DNA of 64,000 nucleotides from ATX-6F1 sp943369485 (GCA_943369485.1 CALRNH020000010.1:1-64000), one strand, 5' to 3'. Positions 54,144 to 63,049 are shown, numbered from the stretch's first letter. Program-made: numbers and translations. The notes: a model not told the origin generated them from the letters alone.

Positions 54144-55029
54144 GGGGTCGATGGCGGCCCGTCACCATCGTGCCGATGCCCGCATCGGTGAACACCTCCA
54201 GCAGCAGGGCATGGGGAACCCGGCCGTCGATGATGTGGGCGGCAGCCACCCCCTGGGCGAGGGCACGGATGCAGCATTCGGTCTTGGGGGTCATGCCGCC
54301 GTCCACCACACCGGTGGCGATGAGCTCTCGCGCTTCCGCCAGGGAAAGCTGGCGCAGCAGGGAGCCTGGATCGCCGCGATCCCTCAGGATCCCGGGGGTG
54401 TCTGTCAGCAGGATCAGCTTTTCGGCCTGGAGGGCCGCCGCCACTTCCCCGGCCACGGTGTCGGCATTGATGTTGTGGGCGGCGCCCTCGGGGTTGGCCG
54501 CAACGCTGGAGATCACCGGGATGTAGCCGTTCTCCAGCAGGGGCTTGAGCACCGCGGGGTTGACCGCCGCCACATCCCCCACCAGGCCATGGGAACCATC
54601 ACCCCAGGTGCGGGCCTCCACCAGGCCTCCATCACTGCCTGAGAGGCCCACTGCCTTGCCCCCCACACGGTTGAGGCCGTTGACGATCTGCTTGTTGACA
54701 CGGCCCACCAGAACCATCTCGACCACATCCATGGTGTCCGCATCGGTGACGCGCAGTCCCCCCTCGAAGTGTGGTTCGATCGCCAGGCGGGTGAGCCACT
54801 GGTTGATCTCCGGCCCGCCCCCATGGACCACCACGGGCTGGACCCCTACGCAAGCCAGCAGGGTGAGATCGCGGAACACCGCCTCGCGCAAGTCCTCACG
54901 CACCATCGCCGCGCCGCCGTATTTGACGACCACCCTCCGGCCGGCGAAGCGCTGGATGTAAGGCAGCGCCTCGCTGAGGACGGAGGCTCGCAAGCTGTCC
55001 TGGGCGCTGATGACGGGGTCGTGGCTCAA
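54136..55029 (-). CDS. argB: Acetylglutamate kinase
   Basis: It phosphorylates N-acetylglutamate with ATP, the controlled step of arginine synthesis in cyanobacteria, where PII binds and relieves feedback inhibition. The 297 residues show VVVKYGGAAMV near 30, VVVHGGGPEINQWL near 61, KAVGLSGSDGGLVEA and AHNINADTVAGEVA. The C terminus GGMTPKTECCIRALAQGV is a standard ArgB block. TTG 55029 overlaps the DUF2854 stop (TTGA); the longer frame to 55806 runs into that gene and is not used. The N-terminal helix before YIQRF is present, as in arginine-sensitive enzymes. Confidence 0.96.
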   Translation of the reverse strand: MSHDPVISAQDSLRASVLSEALPYIQRFAGRRVVVKYGGAAMVREDLREAVFRDLTLLACVGVQPVVVHGGGPEINQWLTRLAIEPHFEGGLRVTDADTMDVVEMVLVGRVNKQIVNGLNRVGGKAVGLSGSDGGLVEARTWGDGSHGLVGDVAAVNPAVLKPLLENGYIPVISSVAANPEGAAHNINADTVAGEVAAALQAEKLILLTDTPGILRDRGDPGSLLRQLSLAEARELIATGVVDGGMTPKTECCIRALAQGVAAAHIIDGRVPHALLLEVFTDAGIGTMVTGRHRPRG

Positions 55030-55586
55030 GGATCGCTGGGCGGAGAATCGGGAAGGGGCAGCAGCAGCAGCTCGAAGCCATCGGAGCCGCTGGGGTGAAT
55101 TTCGGCCACCAGGCCAGGGGCGAAGAAGCGTCCGAGCCGCTCGCAGCGATCCTGCCAGCGCTCCAGGGGTACCCCGCCGGTGCGGAACTGGAGGCTGAGT
55201 CCGTAGCCACCATCGCGGACCAGCTCGCGCACAGCGCTGAGCTCGGGCGGGGCCTCGTCGTCCCAGAGGCGCAGGGCCTGGAGCGACGTTTCCAGGTGAG
55301 CCTTCTGCCCGTAGCGCCAGCGGGTGACGTCTTTGAAAAGCTTGCGCAGCGCCTCGGCGGCGGGGAGAGAACCCAGCTCCTGGGCACCAGGTTCGGCCTC
55401 GAGCTTCACAGCCGGGGGGAGTTCCGAAGATTTGAGCGCCAGGCCGCCCAGCAGCACCGGCACGCCGTAAAAAACCCCCGCCAAGCTGAGGTTGGGACTG
55501 TCGCTCACGTAGGCGATCGAGCCGATCACCGTCAGGGCCGCACCGGTGATCGTCACCAGGGTGCCGGGGGAGGCAAGAGCATTCAT
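55026..55586 (-). CDS. DUF2854 family membrane protein
   Basis: This 186-residue protein has two N-terminal hydrophobic segments (LVTITGAALTVIGSIAYV and LAGVFYGVPVLLGGLAL). A soluble part of about 130 residues follows, with the pattern LFKDVTRWRYGQKAHLETSLQAL and LSLQFRTGGVPLERWQDRCERLGRF. This matches DUF2854, found in cyanobacteria and plant plastids, function unknown. It is coupled to argB by a TTGA overlap, so the two are co-transcribed. Confidence 0.82.
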   Translation of the reverse strand: MNALASPGTLVTITGAALTVIGSIAYVSDSPNLSLAGVFYGVPVLLGGLALKSSELPPAVKLEAEPGAQELGSLPAAEALRKLFKDVTRWRYGQKAHLETSLQALRLWDDEAPPELSAVRELVRDGGYGLSLQFRTGGVPLERWQDRCERLGRFFAPGLVAEIHPSGSDGFELLLLPLPDSPPSDP

Positions 55587-55643
55587 ACCGCCATCTTCGG
55601 TTAAGGCCGGGCAGGATGGCCACGATCGCCCCTGACGAAGGCC

Positions 55644-55862
55644 ATGGCCCCAGACCCCACGAGCGTTCCCCCTGGCGACGCCAGTGGCGCGGCAACCGAG
55701 CCGTCCAACGGCCTCTTGCTGGAGCAGCTCGCCGCCGATCGCCTCTGGTTGTTGCAGCAGATCGATGCCGGCGCCTGGCCAGACCTCCGCCTGGACCTGG
55801 CCGCACTTGAACGAGAGTTGGGTCAGTTGCTCGATCAGGCCGCCCAGAGGCTCAGGCTCTGA
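55644..55862 (+). CDS. Small hypothetical protein
   Basis: This 72-residue protein has a disordered N terminus (Pro/Ser/Ala) and a helical C-terminal half (LLLEQLAADRLWLLQQIDAG, then LDLAALERELGQLLDQAAQ). This looks like a small coiled-coil or helical hairpin protein. It is divergent from the DUF2854 gene and convergent with ssb. No family is recognised. Confidence 0.5.
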   Translation: MAPDPTSVPPGDASGAATEPSNGLLLEQLAADRLWLLQQIDAGAWPDLRLDLAALERELGQLLDQAAQRLRL

Positions 55863-55890
55863 TGGATGGGGCCGTCCCGTGACCCCCGGA

Positions 55891-56463
55891 TCAGAAGGGA
55901 ATGTCGTCGTCCCCCTCAGGAAAATCCGGCACCAGCGGCGAGGTGTTCCAGACAGGAGCAGTGACCTGCTCCGGGGTCGGGCGAAGGGCGGGGCCGGCCG
56001 CCTGCTCGGGAGCCGGGCGAGGGGCAGGATCAGGTCCAGGGCCAGGGCCTACGCGCACCGGTGCCGGAGCGGAGCCCTGGCGCGGGCGCGGGGGGGCAGC
56101 TCCAGCAGGGGACCCAGCCGGCGGAAGGGGGGACAGGCCTGGAGCCTCTCCCGCTGGGACGGCACCGATCGGGTGCAGGCGCGAGAGGGTGAATTCGGCC
56201 CGCTTCTCCTTGATGCCGTCCTGACGGGTGAAGGTGTTCATGCGCAGGCGACCCTCCACCACCAGTCGCTGGCCGGGCAGCACCCGGTTCTGCAGGTCCT
56301 GGGCGAGGCTCCCCCATCCCACCAGCTTCAGCTGACCTGGAGGATCCTCGGGCCGCAGCCCATCGATCTGCACCGACACCTCAGCGATCGGGGTCTGATT
56401 GTCCTGGGTGTAACGGATCTGGGGCGCCTCCAGCACCTCCACTTCCAGCACGGCGTGATTCAA
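55891..56463 (-). CDS. ssb: Single-stranded DNA-binding protein
   Basis: It protects single-stranded DNA and brings repair and replication proteins to it. The 190-residue protein has an OB fold in residues about 1-100: LEVEVLEAPQIRYTQDNQTP, QLKLVGWGSLAQDLQ and RLVVEGRLRMNT. A long Pro/Ala/Gly linker comes next, and an acidic C-terminal tip ends in DDDIPF, the interaction peptide of bacterial SSBs. PriA, encoded a few kilobases to the left, is a known partner of that tip in other bacteria. TTG 56463 is the only start next to the conserved fold. Confidence 0.93.
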   Translation of the reverse strand: MNHAVLEVEVLEAPQIRYTQDNQTPIAEVSVQIDGLRPEDPPGQLKLVGWGSLAQDLQNRVLPGQRLVVEGRLRMNTFTRQDGIKEKRAEFTLSRLHPIGAVPAGEAPGLSPLPPAGSPAGAAPPRPRQGSAPAPVRVGPGPGPDPAPRPAPEQAAGPALRPTPEQVTAPVWNTSPLVPDFPEGDDDIPF

Positions 56464-56495
56464 GGAGCTGAGAGCTGCTTCGGGGGATCATCTTG

Positions 56496-57338
56496 ATGCA
56501 CGAACCCGCCCCGGAGCTGACACCCCAGCGACATCTCTGGCTGGTGGCGGGCACAGGCGAGGGGCCCCTGCTGGCGGCCGCTCTGCTGAAGCGGGGATGG
56601 CGGGTTCAGGTGAGCCTGGTGGGAGCCTCCGCCGGGCGGGCCTATGCCCCACATCCAGACCTGGAACTTGCGATCGGCGCCCTGGCGGGGGAGGTCGCCA
56701 TCGAAGCGCAGCTTGAGGCCGCGCGCGGACGATCTGCCGCCTTCACCTGGGTGGTGGATGCCAGTCACCCTTTTGCCCGGGTGATCAGCGCCCAGCTGGC
56801 CGCCGTTTGCCGGAGGCAGGGCCAACCGTTGCTGCGGCTAGGGCGGCCATGGATCGGAGTCGAGGACGGCAGCGAGGCCGCTGGCCAGGACATCATGCTT
56901 CTGGGGGATCTGGCCGCCCTGGCCAACGTGGATCTGTCCACGGATCAGCTTCTGCTGGCCATCGGCGCCCGCCAGCTGGGGGCGGCCCTGGCGGCCTCCA
57001 ACGCCGCTGGACACGGGGCCCGCATCCTGCCGAGCCCCACCGCCCTGAGGTTGGCCCAGTCGGCTGGTCTCAGCGACGCTCAGATCGCCTGCCACAGGCC
57101 AGGGGAGCCTGGCCTAGCTCCATTGGTCCTGGAGAGAGCCCTCTGCCGCCACTGGGGAAGCACGGCCGTGCTGGCCCGTCAATCGGGTGGTCTCACCGAG
57201 GCCCTGTGGCGCCAGCTGGCCAGGGAGGAGGGGCTCAGACTGCTGCTGCTGCGGCGACCACTGGAACCGAACACCATGGACGTCTTGCCCCTGGAGGCGC
57301 TGCTGGAGAAGCTGGGGAGCCCAAGCGCGCGCCCATGA
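56496..57338 (+). CDS. cobK: Precorrin-6A/cobalt-precorrin-6A reductase
   Basis: It reduces precorrin-6A with NADPH in cobalamin-type corrin synthesis. The 280-residue protein matches CobK/CbiJ: LWLVAGTGEGPLLAAALLKRGW at the start, VVDASHPFARVISAQLAAVC near 87 and LRLGRPWIG. The C terminus SGGLTEALWRQLAREEGLRLLLLRRP is the standard block. The ATG at 56496 is preferred over the TTG just before it. Its stop overlaps cutA (ATGA). Marine picocyanobacteria make pseudocobalamin, which fits. Confidence 0.92.
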   Translation: MHEPAPELTPQRHLWLVAGTGEGPLLAAALLKRGWRVQVSLVGASAGRAYAPHPDLELAIGALAGEVAIEAQLEAARGRSAAFTWVVDASHPFARVISAQLAAVCRRQGQPLLRLGRPWIGVEDGSEAAGQDIMLLGDLAALANVDLSTDQLLLAIGARQLGAALAASNAAGHGARILPSPTALRLAQSAGLSDAQIACHRPGEPGLAPLVLERALCRHWGSTAVLARQSGGLTEALWRQLAREEGLRLLLLRRPLEPNTMDVLPLEALLEKLGSPSARP

Positions 57339-57685
57339 CCCAGGAACAGCCCCTGGAGCTGGTGCTCACCAGCGAAGCCAATGGAACGCTGGCCGAATCG
57401 CTGGCAAGGGATTTGCTGGAACTGGGCCTGGTGGCCTGCGTCAGCCTGCATCCAGTGAGCTCCCATTACCGCTGGAAAGGGCGTCTGGAGCGCAGCGATG
57501 AAGTCCAGCTGTTGATCAAGACCCACCCGGAACGTCTGGAAGAACTGCGCCAGGTGCTGCACCGGTTGCACAGCTACGACACTCCGGAATGGATCCACTG
57601 GCCCGCCTTCAGCGGCGGGGGCTATGGGGCCTGGGTGGCCGAGAGCTGCACCCTCAGCCCAGGTGAGCCGCCACCAACTCCTTGA
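57335..57685 (+). CDS. cutA: CutA-like divalent-cation tolerance protein
   Basis: A small trimeric protein implicated in metal tolerance in bacteria; its real role is unclear. The 116 residues show GLVACVSLHPVSSHYRWKGRLE and EVQLLIKTHPERLEELRQVLH, then YDTPEWIHWPAFSGG, all characteristic of CutA. Its ATG overlaps the cobK stop, which suggests joint expression. The 3' end overlaps the convergent adenosine kinase gene by 32 bases. Confidence 0.92.
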   Translation: MTQEQPLELVLTSEANGTLAESLARDLLELGLVACVSLHPVSSHYRWKGRLERSDEVQLLIKTHPERLEELRQVLHRLHSYDTPEWIHWPAFSGGGYGAWVAESCTLSPGEPPPTP

Positions 57686-58664
57686 GGGAGCCCTGGGGAC
57701 GGGGACCCAGTTGGGTCACCACCTGGCCAGCACACAGGGAACCCATTTGACCGCAGCGTTCCAGTGGTTGCCCCTGGGTGTAGCCGTAGAGAAAGCCGGC
57801 CGCATAGAGATCTCCCGCACCGGTGGTGTCCACCAGATCACCCAGGCAGAAGGGTGCGATCCCATGGCTGCGTTCACCCGCAAGCACCAGGGAACCGCGC
57901 TCGCTGCGGGTGAGGGCGGCCACCTGGCAGCGGCCCCGCACCTGATCGACCGCCGCCTCGAAGCTGTCAGTGTCGTAGAGGGCTGTGATCTCCGTTTCGT
58001 TGGCGAAGAGCAGATCCACGTGGCCGTCCACCAGCTCCAGGAAACTGTCGCGGTGCCGCTGCACGCAGAAGGCATCCGAGAGGCTCAGGGCCACCTCACC
58101 GCCACTGGCACGGATCGCCTCTGCGGCGGCGATGAAGGCCCGCTTGGCCGGCTCGCTGTCCCAGAGGTAACCCTCCAGGTAAAGCACCTTGGCCCGCCGC
58201 ACCAGCTCCAGATCCAGGTCGGCCGGATCCAGATTGACCGAGGCCCCCAGGTAGGTGCACATGGTGCGCTGGGCATCGGGGGTGACCACGATCAGGCAGC
58301 GGGCCGTGGAGGGTCCCGCGCTGGCGGGAGGGGTTGTGTAGTGGGCGCCAACAGCACGGATGTCGTGGGCGAAAATCGCCCCCAGCTGGTCGTCCCGCAC
58401 CCGGCCGATGAAGCCGGCCTTGCCCCCCAGCTGGGCAATGCCGGCGAGGGTGTTGGCCGCCGAGCCGCCGGAGGTTTCGAGACCGACGCCGCTGGCGCCA
58501 TAGAGCCGTTCCGCCTGATGTTCATCCACCAGGGCCATGGCCCCCTTGGTCAAACCGTGATCAGCAAGAAAGCCATCATCCGCCTGAACCAGCACATCGA
58601 CGATGGCATTGCCAATGCCGACCACATCAAAGGTTTCAACCATCGGTTCGTTCAACTCAGACAC
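57654..58664 (-). CDS. Adenosine kinase-like PfkB-family kinase
   Basis: It probably phosphorylates adenosine to AMP. The 336-residue protein is a ribokinase/PfkB fold: DVVGIGNAIVDVLVQADD at the N terminus, TSGGSAANTLAGIAQLG, and the catalytic DTTGAGDLYAAGFLYGYTQG near 290. The GNAIVD start and SGGSAAN pattern favour adenosine kinase over fructokinase. It starts at GTG 58664, which overlaps the end of purA by eight bases. The neighbouring enzymes (PurA and this one) both lead to AMP. Confidence 0.9.
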   Translation of the reverse strand: MSELNEPMVETFDVVGIGNAIVDVLVQADDGFLADHGLTKGAMALVDEHQAERLYGASGVGLETSGGSAANTLAGIAQLGGKAGFIGRVRDDQLGAIFAHDIRAVGAHYTTPPASAGPSTARCLIVVTPDAQRTMCTYLGASVNLDPADLDLELVRRAKVLYLEGYLWDSEPAKRAFIAAAEAIRASGGEVALSLSDAFCVQRHRDSFLELVDGHVDLLFANETEITALYDTDSFEAAVDQVRGRCQVAALTRSERGSLVLAGERSHGIAPFCLGDLVDTTGAGDLYAAGFLYGYTQGQPLERCGQMGSLCAGQVVTQLGPRPQGSLKELVAAHLG

Positions 58665-59970
58665 TCAGTAGAGCCCGCTTGGGGCCATGGATGGGATCTT
58701 CCACCACGATCGTCTGATCGCGATTGGCGCCGAGGGAGACGATGGCGATCGGCACCTCCATCAGTTCGGCCAGAAAGCGTAGGTAAGCCATGGCCGTGGG
58801 GGGCAGATCCTCCAGCCGACGGCAATCGGCGGTGGAGCACTGCCAGCCCGGCAGGCTCTCGTAGATCGGCCGGCAGCGGGCAAAATCCTCGGCGCTGCTG
58901 GGGAAATACTCGATCCGCTCGCCGTTGAGTTCATAGGCGACGCAGACCTCGATCGCATCAAGTTCATCAAGCACGTCGAGCTTGGTGATCGCCAGGCAAT
59001 CAAGTCCGTTGACCTGCACGGCATAGCGCCCGATCACGCCATCGAACCAGCCGCAACGCCGCCTGCGGCCGGTCGTGGTGCCGAACTCGCCGCCGCGGTC
59101 GCAGAGGTGGTCGTTGAGGCTCCCCTCCAGCTCGGTGGGGAAGGGCCCTTCTCCCACACGGGTGGTGTAGGCCTTGGCCACACCGATCACACGATCGATC
59201 AGGGTCGGGCCGACCCCGGCGCCGATGCAGGCCCCACCGCTCACCGGGTTGGAGGAGGTGACGTAGGGGTAGGTGCCGTGGTCGAGATCCAGCAAGGTGC
59301 CCTGGGCGCCCTCGAACAGGATGTTCTTACGCTCGCGGGCCGCCTGATGGATGGTTCGGGTGCAATCCACCACATGGGGAGCCAGGCGGCGGCCATAGGC
59401 GGCGTATTCGGCGATCACCTGTTCAGGATCGAGGGGATCGAGGCCATAGATCCGCTCCAGAAGCAAGTTCTTCTCGGCCAGAGGTGCCAGCAGCCGATCC
59501 CGCAGCCGGTCCGCATCGAGGAGATCAATCACCCGGATGCCGTTGCGCTCCGACTTGTCGGCGTAGGTGGGACCGATCCCCCGGCCGGTGGTGCCGATGC
59601 GGCGATCACCGCGGCGCTGCTCCATCGCCTGGTCGAGCAGGCGGTGGTAGGGCATGGTCACGTGGGCGGTGGAGGCCAGACGCAACCCGGAAATGTCGAT
59701 GCCGTTCTCGGTGAGCATGTCGAGCTCACCAAGCATCACCTTGGGATCAACCACCGTGCCCGATCCGATCAGGCAGATGATTTCTGGATAGAGAATCCCC
59801 GACGGAATCAGGTGCAACTTGAGCACCTTGTCGTCCACGACGATCGTGTGACCGGCGTTCACCCCACCTTGATAACGGACGACGACGTCGGCGGAGCGGC
59901 TCAGCAGATCAGTGATCTTGCCCTTCCCCTCGTCGCCCCACTGTGCTCCGATGACGACAACATTGGCCAA
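58657..59970 (-). CDS. purA: Adenylosuccinate synthetase
   Basis: It joins aspartate to IMP using GTP, the first step from IMP to AMP. The 437 residues match PurA: ANVVVIGAQWGDEGKGKITD (P-loop-like GTP site), VNAGHTIVVDDK, and GRRRRCGWFDGVIGRYAVQVNG. The C terminus has GANRDQTIVVEDP. TTG 59970 replaces the usual ATG directly at ANVVVIG; an ATG nine codons upstream would add a tail with no family match. A hairpin lies seven bases before the start. It is coupled to the adenosine kinase gene. Confidence 0.96.
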   Translation of the reverse strand: MANVVVIGAQWGDEGKGKITDLLSRSADVVVRYQGGVNAGHTIVVDDKVLKLHLIPSGILYPEIICLIGSGTVVDPKVMLGELDMLTENGIDISGLRLASTAHVTMPYHRLLDQAMEQRRGDRRIGTTGRGIGPTYADKSERNGIRVIDLLDADRLRDRLLAPLAEKNLLLERIYGLDPLDPEQVIAEYAAYGRRLAPHVVDCTRTIHQAARERKNILFEGAQGTLLDLDHGTYPYVTSSNPVSGGACIGAGVGPTLIDRVIGVAKAYTTRVGEGPFPTELEGSLNDHLCDRGGEFGTTTGRRRRCGWFDGVIGRYAVQVNGLDCLAITKLDVLDELDAIEVCVAYELNGERIEYFPSSAEDFARCRPIYESLPGWQCSTADCRRLEDLPPTAMAYLRFLAELMEVPIAIVSLGANRDQTIVVEDPIHGPKRALLSV

Positions 59971-59976
59971 GGACAC

Positions 59977-60044
59977 AGCGGCCCAAAGCCGCTTCAAAGC
60001 ACAATCAGTGAGCTTCTCAGATCGCCCAGCCCTTCGTCAAAGGG
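59977..60044 (-). promoter_or_regulatory. Two hairpins in the purA leader
   Basis: Between psb27 and purA, two short stems occur: AGCGGC (59977-59982) with GCCGCT (59988-59993), and CCCTT (60030-60034) with AAGGG (60040-60044). The first ends seven bases before the purA start and could limit ribosome access. Neither has a T tract, so termination of psb27 is uncertain. They do not resemble the purine riboswitch. Confidence 0.35.
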
Positions 60045-60089
60045 AACGGACGCGGCGCGTTCTGGCCGGCACGTTCTGTCCGGGGGGGG

Positions 60090-60500
60090 TCAGGCGCCGC
60101 GCACGACGCTTGCTTCGGCCTTTTTGAGCTCCTTGTCGAGCCGTGACTTCAGGGCTTCAGGGAGAGGGCGGTTGGCATAGGAGGCGTAGTGAGCCGCCAG
60201 GGCGTTCATCGCCGTCTGCATGGTGGTGAACGAACTGAGGCCGTTCAGGCGAGCCTGGGGCCGGTAGCGGGCGGTGTAGCTGTTGATCAGGCTGCGGGCC
60301 TCGACTTCGGCCTGCTCTCGGCTGGGGTCGTCCTGCGGCAGGGCGATGGTGGTCAGCAGGCTCTGGGCCACGGCCACGGTGTCATCGACGTAGTTGCCCG
60401 TGATCGGACCACTGGCGGATGTGCAGGCCGACAGCACCAGCACCAGGCAGAGGCAGAGCGCCACCAGGGAAGCCTTGAGCCGAAGGAGCACCGCAGCCAT
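60090..60500 (-). CDS. psb27: Photosystem II assembly lipoprotein Psb27
   Basis: It binds CP43 at the lumenal side during photosystem II assembly and repair and delays binding of the manganese cluster proteins. The 136-residue precursor has a lipoprotein signal (LVALCLCLVLVLSAC) with Cys in the lipobox LSAC. The mature four-helix part has GNYVDDTVAVAQSLLTTIALP and INSYTARYRPQARLNGLSSF, typical Psb27. ATG 60500 gives MAAVLLRLK; an ATG at 60512 is also possible. It is next to purA with a 119-base gap. Confidence 0.95.
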   Translation of the reverse strand: MAAVLLRLKASLVALCLCLVLVLSACTSASGPITGNYVDDTVAVAQSLLTTIALPQDDPSREQAEVEARSLINSYTARYRPQARLNGLSSFTTMQTAMNALAAHYASYANRPLPEALKSRLDKELKKAEASVVRGA

Positions 60501-60597
60501 GGGGGTATGCAACCGGGAAGGGATGAATCCTAGATAGAGATGTGCTTTGGGGAATCAAGGGCCAGAGGTTCCAGGGCAGATGGTGGGATCGCGTGCG

Positions 60598-62424
60598 TCA
60601 GGTCACTCCGCTGCCCAGGCCGCGACGTTGGACGAGCAGGCGGGAGAGCAGCGTGGCCGAGACTTCGGGGCCCGCGAGTTCCTGTTTCCATCCGCCCTGG
60701 CGCTCCACCAGTTCCACCGTGCCCGCCTGGGCGCCCCGGCCCACCACCACCCGCCAGGGGATACCGATCAGGTCCGCGTCCTTGAACTTCACCCCGGCCC
60801 GCTCGGGGCGATCGTCAAGCAACACATCGATGCCGGTCCGCTGGAGTTCGCCGTACAACTGCTCGGCGAGGGCCACCTGGGCCTCCTCCTGGACATTGGC
60901 GATCACGATGATGAGTTCAAAGGGGGCGATGGCCACAGGCCAGATGATGCCGTTGGGGTCGTGGTGCTGTTCGACCGCCGCCTGGGCCAGCCTGGAGACA
61001 CCAATGCCGTAGCAACCCATCCAAAGGGCCTCCTCCTCGCCGGCCTCATTGGTGAAGTGGGCCCCCAGCGCTTCGGAGTACTTCCGCCCCAACTGGAAAA
61101 TGTGACCCACCTCGATGCCGCGGCTGGCCCCCAGCACCTGGCTGGAGTCATGGAGGCAACGGTCACCGGCCTGGGACGCACGCAGGTCAAGGCTCTCAGG
61201 GGCGGTGCCGGTGCCCAGCTCACTCCAACGGGCCCCCACCAGGTGGGACTCCGGCTGGTTGGCCCCACAGACGAAGCTCTCGAGCGCGACGGCGCTGGTG
61301 TCCGCCAGTCGCAGGAAGGATGGTGACCAATCCCTGGCGCCGGCGAGAACGGCATCCTCGAGCTGGGGGCCGAGATAGCCAAAGGGCAGGGGTGCGAGCC
61401 CCTGGCCTTGCAGCTGCTCAGCGCTGATCGGCTCGACATCCAGCAGGGTGCCCCGTTCACCCCCCAGACGGGCTGTCAGGGCATTCGCCAACTTGACGGG
61501 ATTGAGCTGCTGGTCACCCCGCAGGCTGATCAACAGCGGCTGGGCGGGCCCGGCGGCAAAGCGGGCCAGCAGCAGCAACACCTTGACGGTCTGGCTGGGA
61601 TCGAATCCATGGGCGGCGCAGAGGGCCTCGATGCTGGTCTGGCCAGGGGTGGACAGAAGCGAGGCCTCGCCGGCCATCAGCGGCACCGCCTCGCTGGCCA
61701 GGGAAACAGCCCGCTCCTGGTTGGCGGCGTAGGTGCCGTCCGGGCTGGTCAGGATCAGGTCTTCGCCGGCCTCGGCCGTGACCATGAACTCCTGGCTGGC
61801 GGAACCACCGATGGCGCCGCTGTCGGCCTCCACGGCCACGGTTCTCAGACCACAGCGGCTGAAGATACGCCGGTAGGCAGCGTCGAGATCGCCATAGGCC
61901 CGCCGCAGATCCTCCTCATTGGCGTGGAAGGAGTAGGCGTCCTTCATGATGAATTCACGCCCGCGCATCAGGCCGAACCGCGGCCTGATCTCATCGCGAA
62001 ACTTGGTCTGGATCTGGTAGAGGCAGACCGGCAACTGGCGGTATGAGCGCAACAGATCGGCGGCCAGGGCGGTGATCACCTCCTCATGGGTGGGGCCCAG
62101 ACCCAACGAGCGCTGTTGACGATCCACCAGGTGAAACATGATTCCCTCGCCCGCGGTGTAGCCCTGCCAGCGGCCACTGCGTTCCCAGAGTTCGGCGGGC
62201 TGCAGCTGGGGAAGCAGCGTTTCGAGACCCCCAACAGCGTTCATCTCCTCGCGCACGATCGCTGAGATCTTCTGCAGCACGCGCCAGAGCAGAGGCAGGT
62301 AGACATAGATCCCGGAGCCCACCCGACGGATGTAACCGCCCCGCAGCAGCAGCTTGTGGGAGATGATTTCGGCTTCGGCGGGGTCGTCCCGCAGCGTCAC
62401 CAGCATCAGGCGGGAGACGCGCAT
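60598..62424 (-). CDS. proS: Prolyl-tRNA synthetase
   Basis: It charges tRNA-Pro and edits misacylated alanine. The 608 residues match the long bacterial type. The catalytic core carries GPTHEEVITALAADLLRSYRQLP, KFRDEIRPRFGLMRGREFIMKDAYSF and CGLRTVAVEADSGAIGGS. The editing insertion (about residues 230-380, with VKVLLLLARFAAGPAQP) belongs to the YbaK type, and the anticodon domain closes the C terminus. Start ATG 62424 gives MRVSRLMLVTLRDDPAEAE, the normal N terminus; a longer frame to 62502 is not needed. It is divergent from the DNA-binding-like protein gene with a 139-base gap. Confidence 0.96.
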   Translation of the reverse strand: MRVSRLMLVTLRDDPAEAEIISHKLLLRGGYIRRVGSGIYVYLPLLWRVLQKISAIVREEMNAVGGLETLLPQLQPAELWERSGRWQGYTAGEGIMFHLVDRQQRSLGLGPTHEEVITALAADLLRSYRQLPVCLYQIQTKFRDEIRPRFGLMRGREFIMKDAYSFHANEEDLRRAYGDLDAAYRRIFSRCGLRTVAVEADSGAIGGSASQEFMVTAEAGEDLILTSPDGTYAANQERAVSLASEAVPLMAGEASLLSTPGQTSIEALCAAHGFDPSQTVKVLLLLARFAAGPAQPLLISLRGDQQLNPVKLANALTARLGGERGTLLDVEPISAEQLQGQGLAPLPFGYLGPQLEDAVLAGARDWSPSFLRLADTSAVALESFVCGANQPESHLVGARWSELGTGTAPESLDLRASQAGDRCLHDSSQVLGASRGIEVGHIFQLGRKYSEALGAHFTNEAGEEEALWMGCYGIGVSRLAQAAVEQHHDPNGIIWPVAIAPFELIIVIANVQEEAQVALAEQLYGELQRTGIDVLLDDRPERAGVKFKDADLIGIPWRVVVGRGAQAGTVELVERQGGWKQELAGPEVSATLLSRLLVQRRGLGSGVT

Positions 62425-62563
62425 GGGAGGAGTCGAGGGAGCGTTGGGGTCGGACGCTATCACTCGATCCTGCAGGGACATCGCTTCGGCTCCCATGGCC
62501 ACTGGCGAGACCGAAAAGCTCTGCTAAGGTCCCCTGAACTCCCAACCGTCGCAAAGTCGTCTC

Positions 62564-63049
62564 ATGCTCGCCCATTCGATTGCCGCCGGTGGGGTGGGCG
62601 CGTCTTCAGCGGCTTCGCTCCAGGGTGGAATGCCTGCAGGCACCCATGGGGCACCGATGGTGGTGGGCGATGCCCTGATCGGCATCGATGAGGTGCAGAG
62701 AGCGCTGAACCGCTCGCGGGCCTCGGTCTACCGCTACACGAACACCGATCCCCGCAACCTCAATCCACCGTTCAACCCTCGCAAGCTCAACCCCGAATAC
62801 CGAAGCGACCAGAAGGATCCGCTCCATTTCCATCCCAACGAAGTGGCCCGCTTCGCCCGCGATGTGCTGCGCATCAAGGAGGTCACCGTGGAGGTGCTCA
62901 ACTCCCCCTCCACCGCAACCCAACAACTCTTGAGCGCGATCCTTGAGGAACTGCGCTCGATCCGCCAGCACCTTGGCGGCATCGAAAGTCCGCCCCTGGA
63001 GTTCAGCGCCAAGCGCGAGCGCAACGAGCAATCCCGCCCTGCGGCCTGA
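62564..63049 (+). CDS. Putative DNA-binding protein with helix-turn-helix
   Basis: This 161-residue protein has a Gly/Ala-rich N terminus and a helix-turn-helix-like block (IGIDEVQRALNRSRASVYRY, near residue 38). The sequence TNTDPRNLNPPFNPRKLNPE and HPNEVARFARDVLRIKEVTV follows, and a C-terminal helix (SAILEELRSIRQHL) could dimerise. Similar cyanobacterial proteins are sometimes called resolvase, but I see no serine-recombinase catalytic motif. It is probably a small regulator. ATG 62564 is taken; ATG at MPAGTHG would also give the domain. Confidence 0.72.
   Translation: MLAHSIAAGGVGASSAASLQGGMPAGTHGAPMVVGDALIGIDEVQRALNRSRASVYRYTNTDPRNLNPPFNPRKLNPEYRSDQKDPLHFHPNEVARFARDVLRIKEVTVEVLNSPSTATQQLLSAILEELRSIRQHLGGIESPPLEFSAKRERNEQSRPAA

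Noticed and set aside
59971..60089. Purine riboswitch before purA
   Set aside because: Only two short stems are visible, with no three-way junction and none of the conserved loop sequences.
62564..63049. Site-specific resolvase
   Set aside because: There is no serine-recombinase catalytic motif and no mobile-element context, so only a DNA-binding role is supported.
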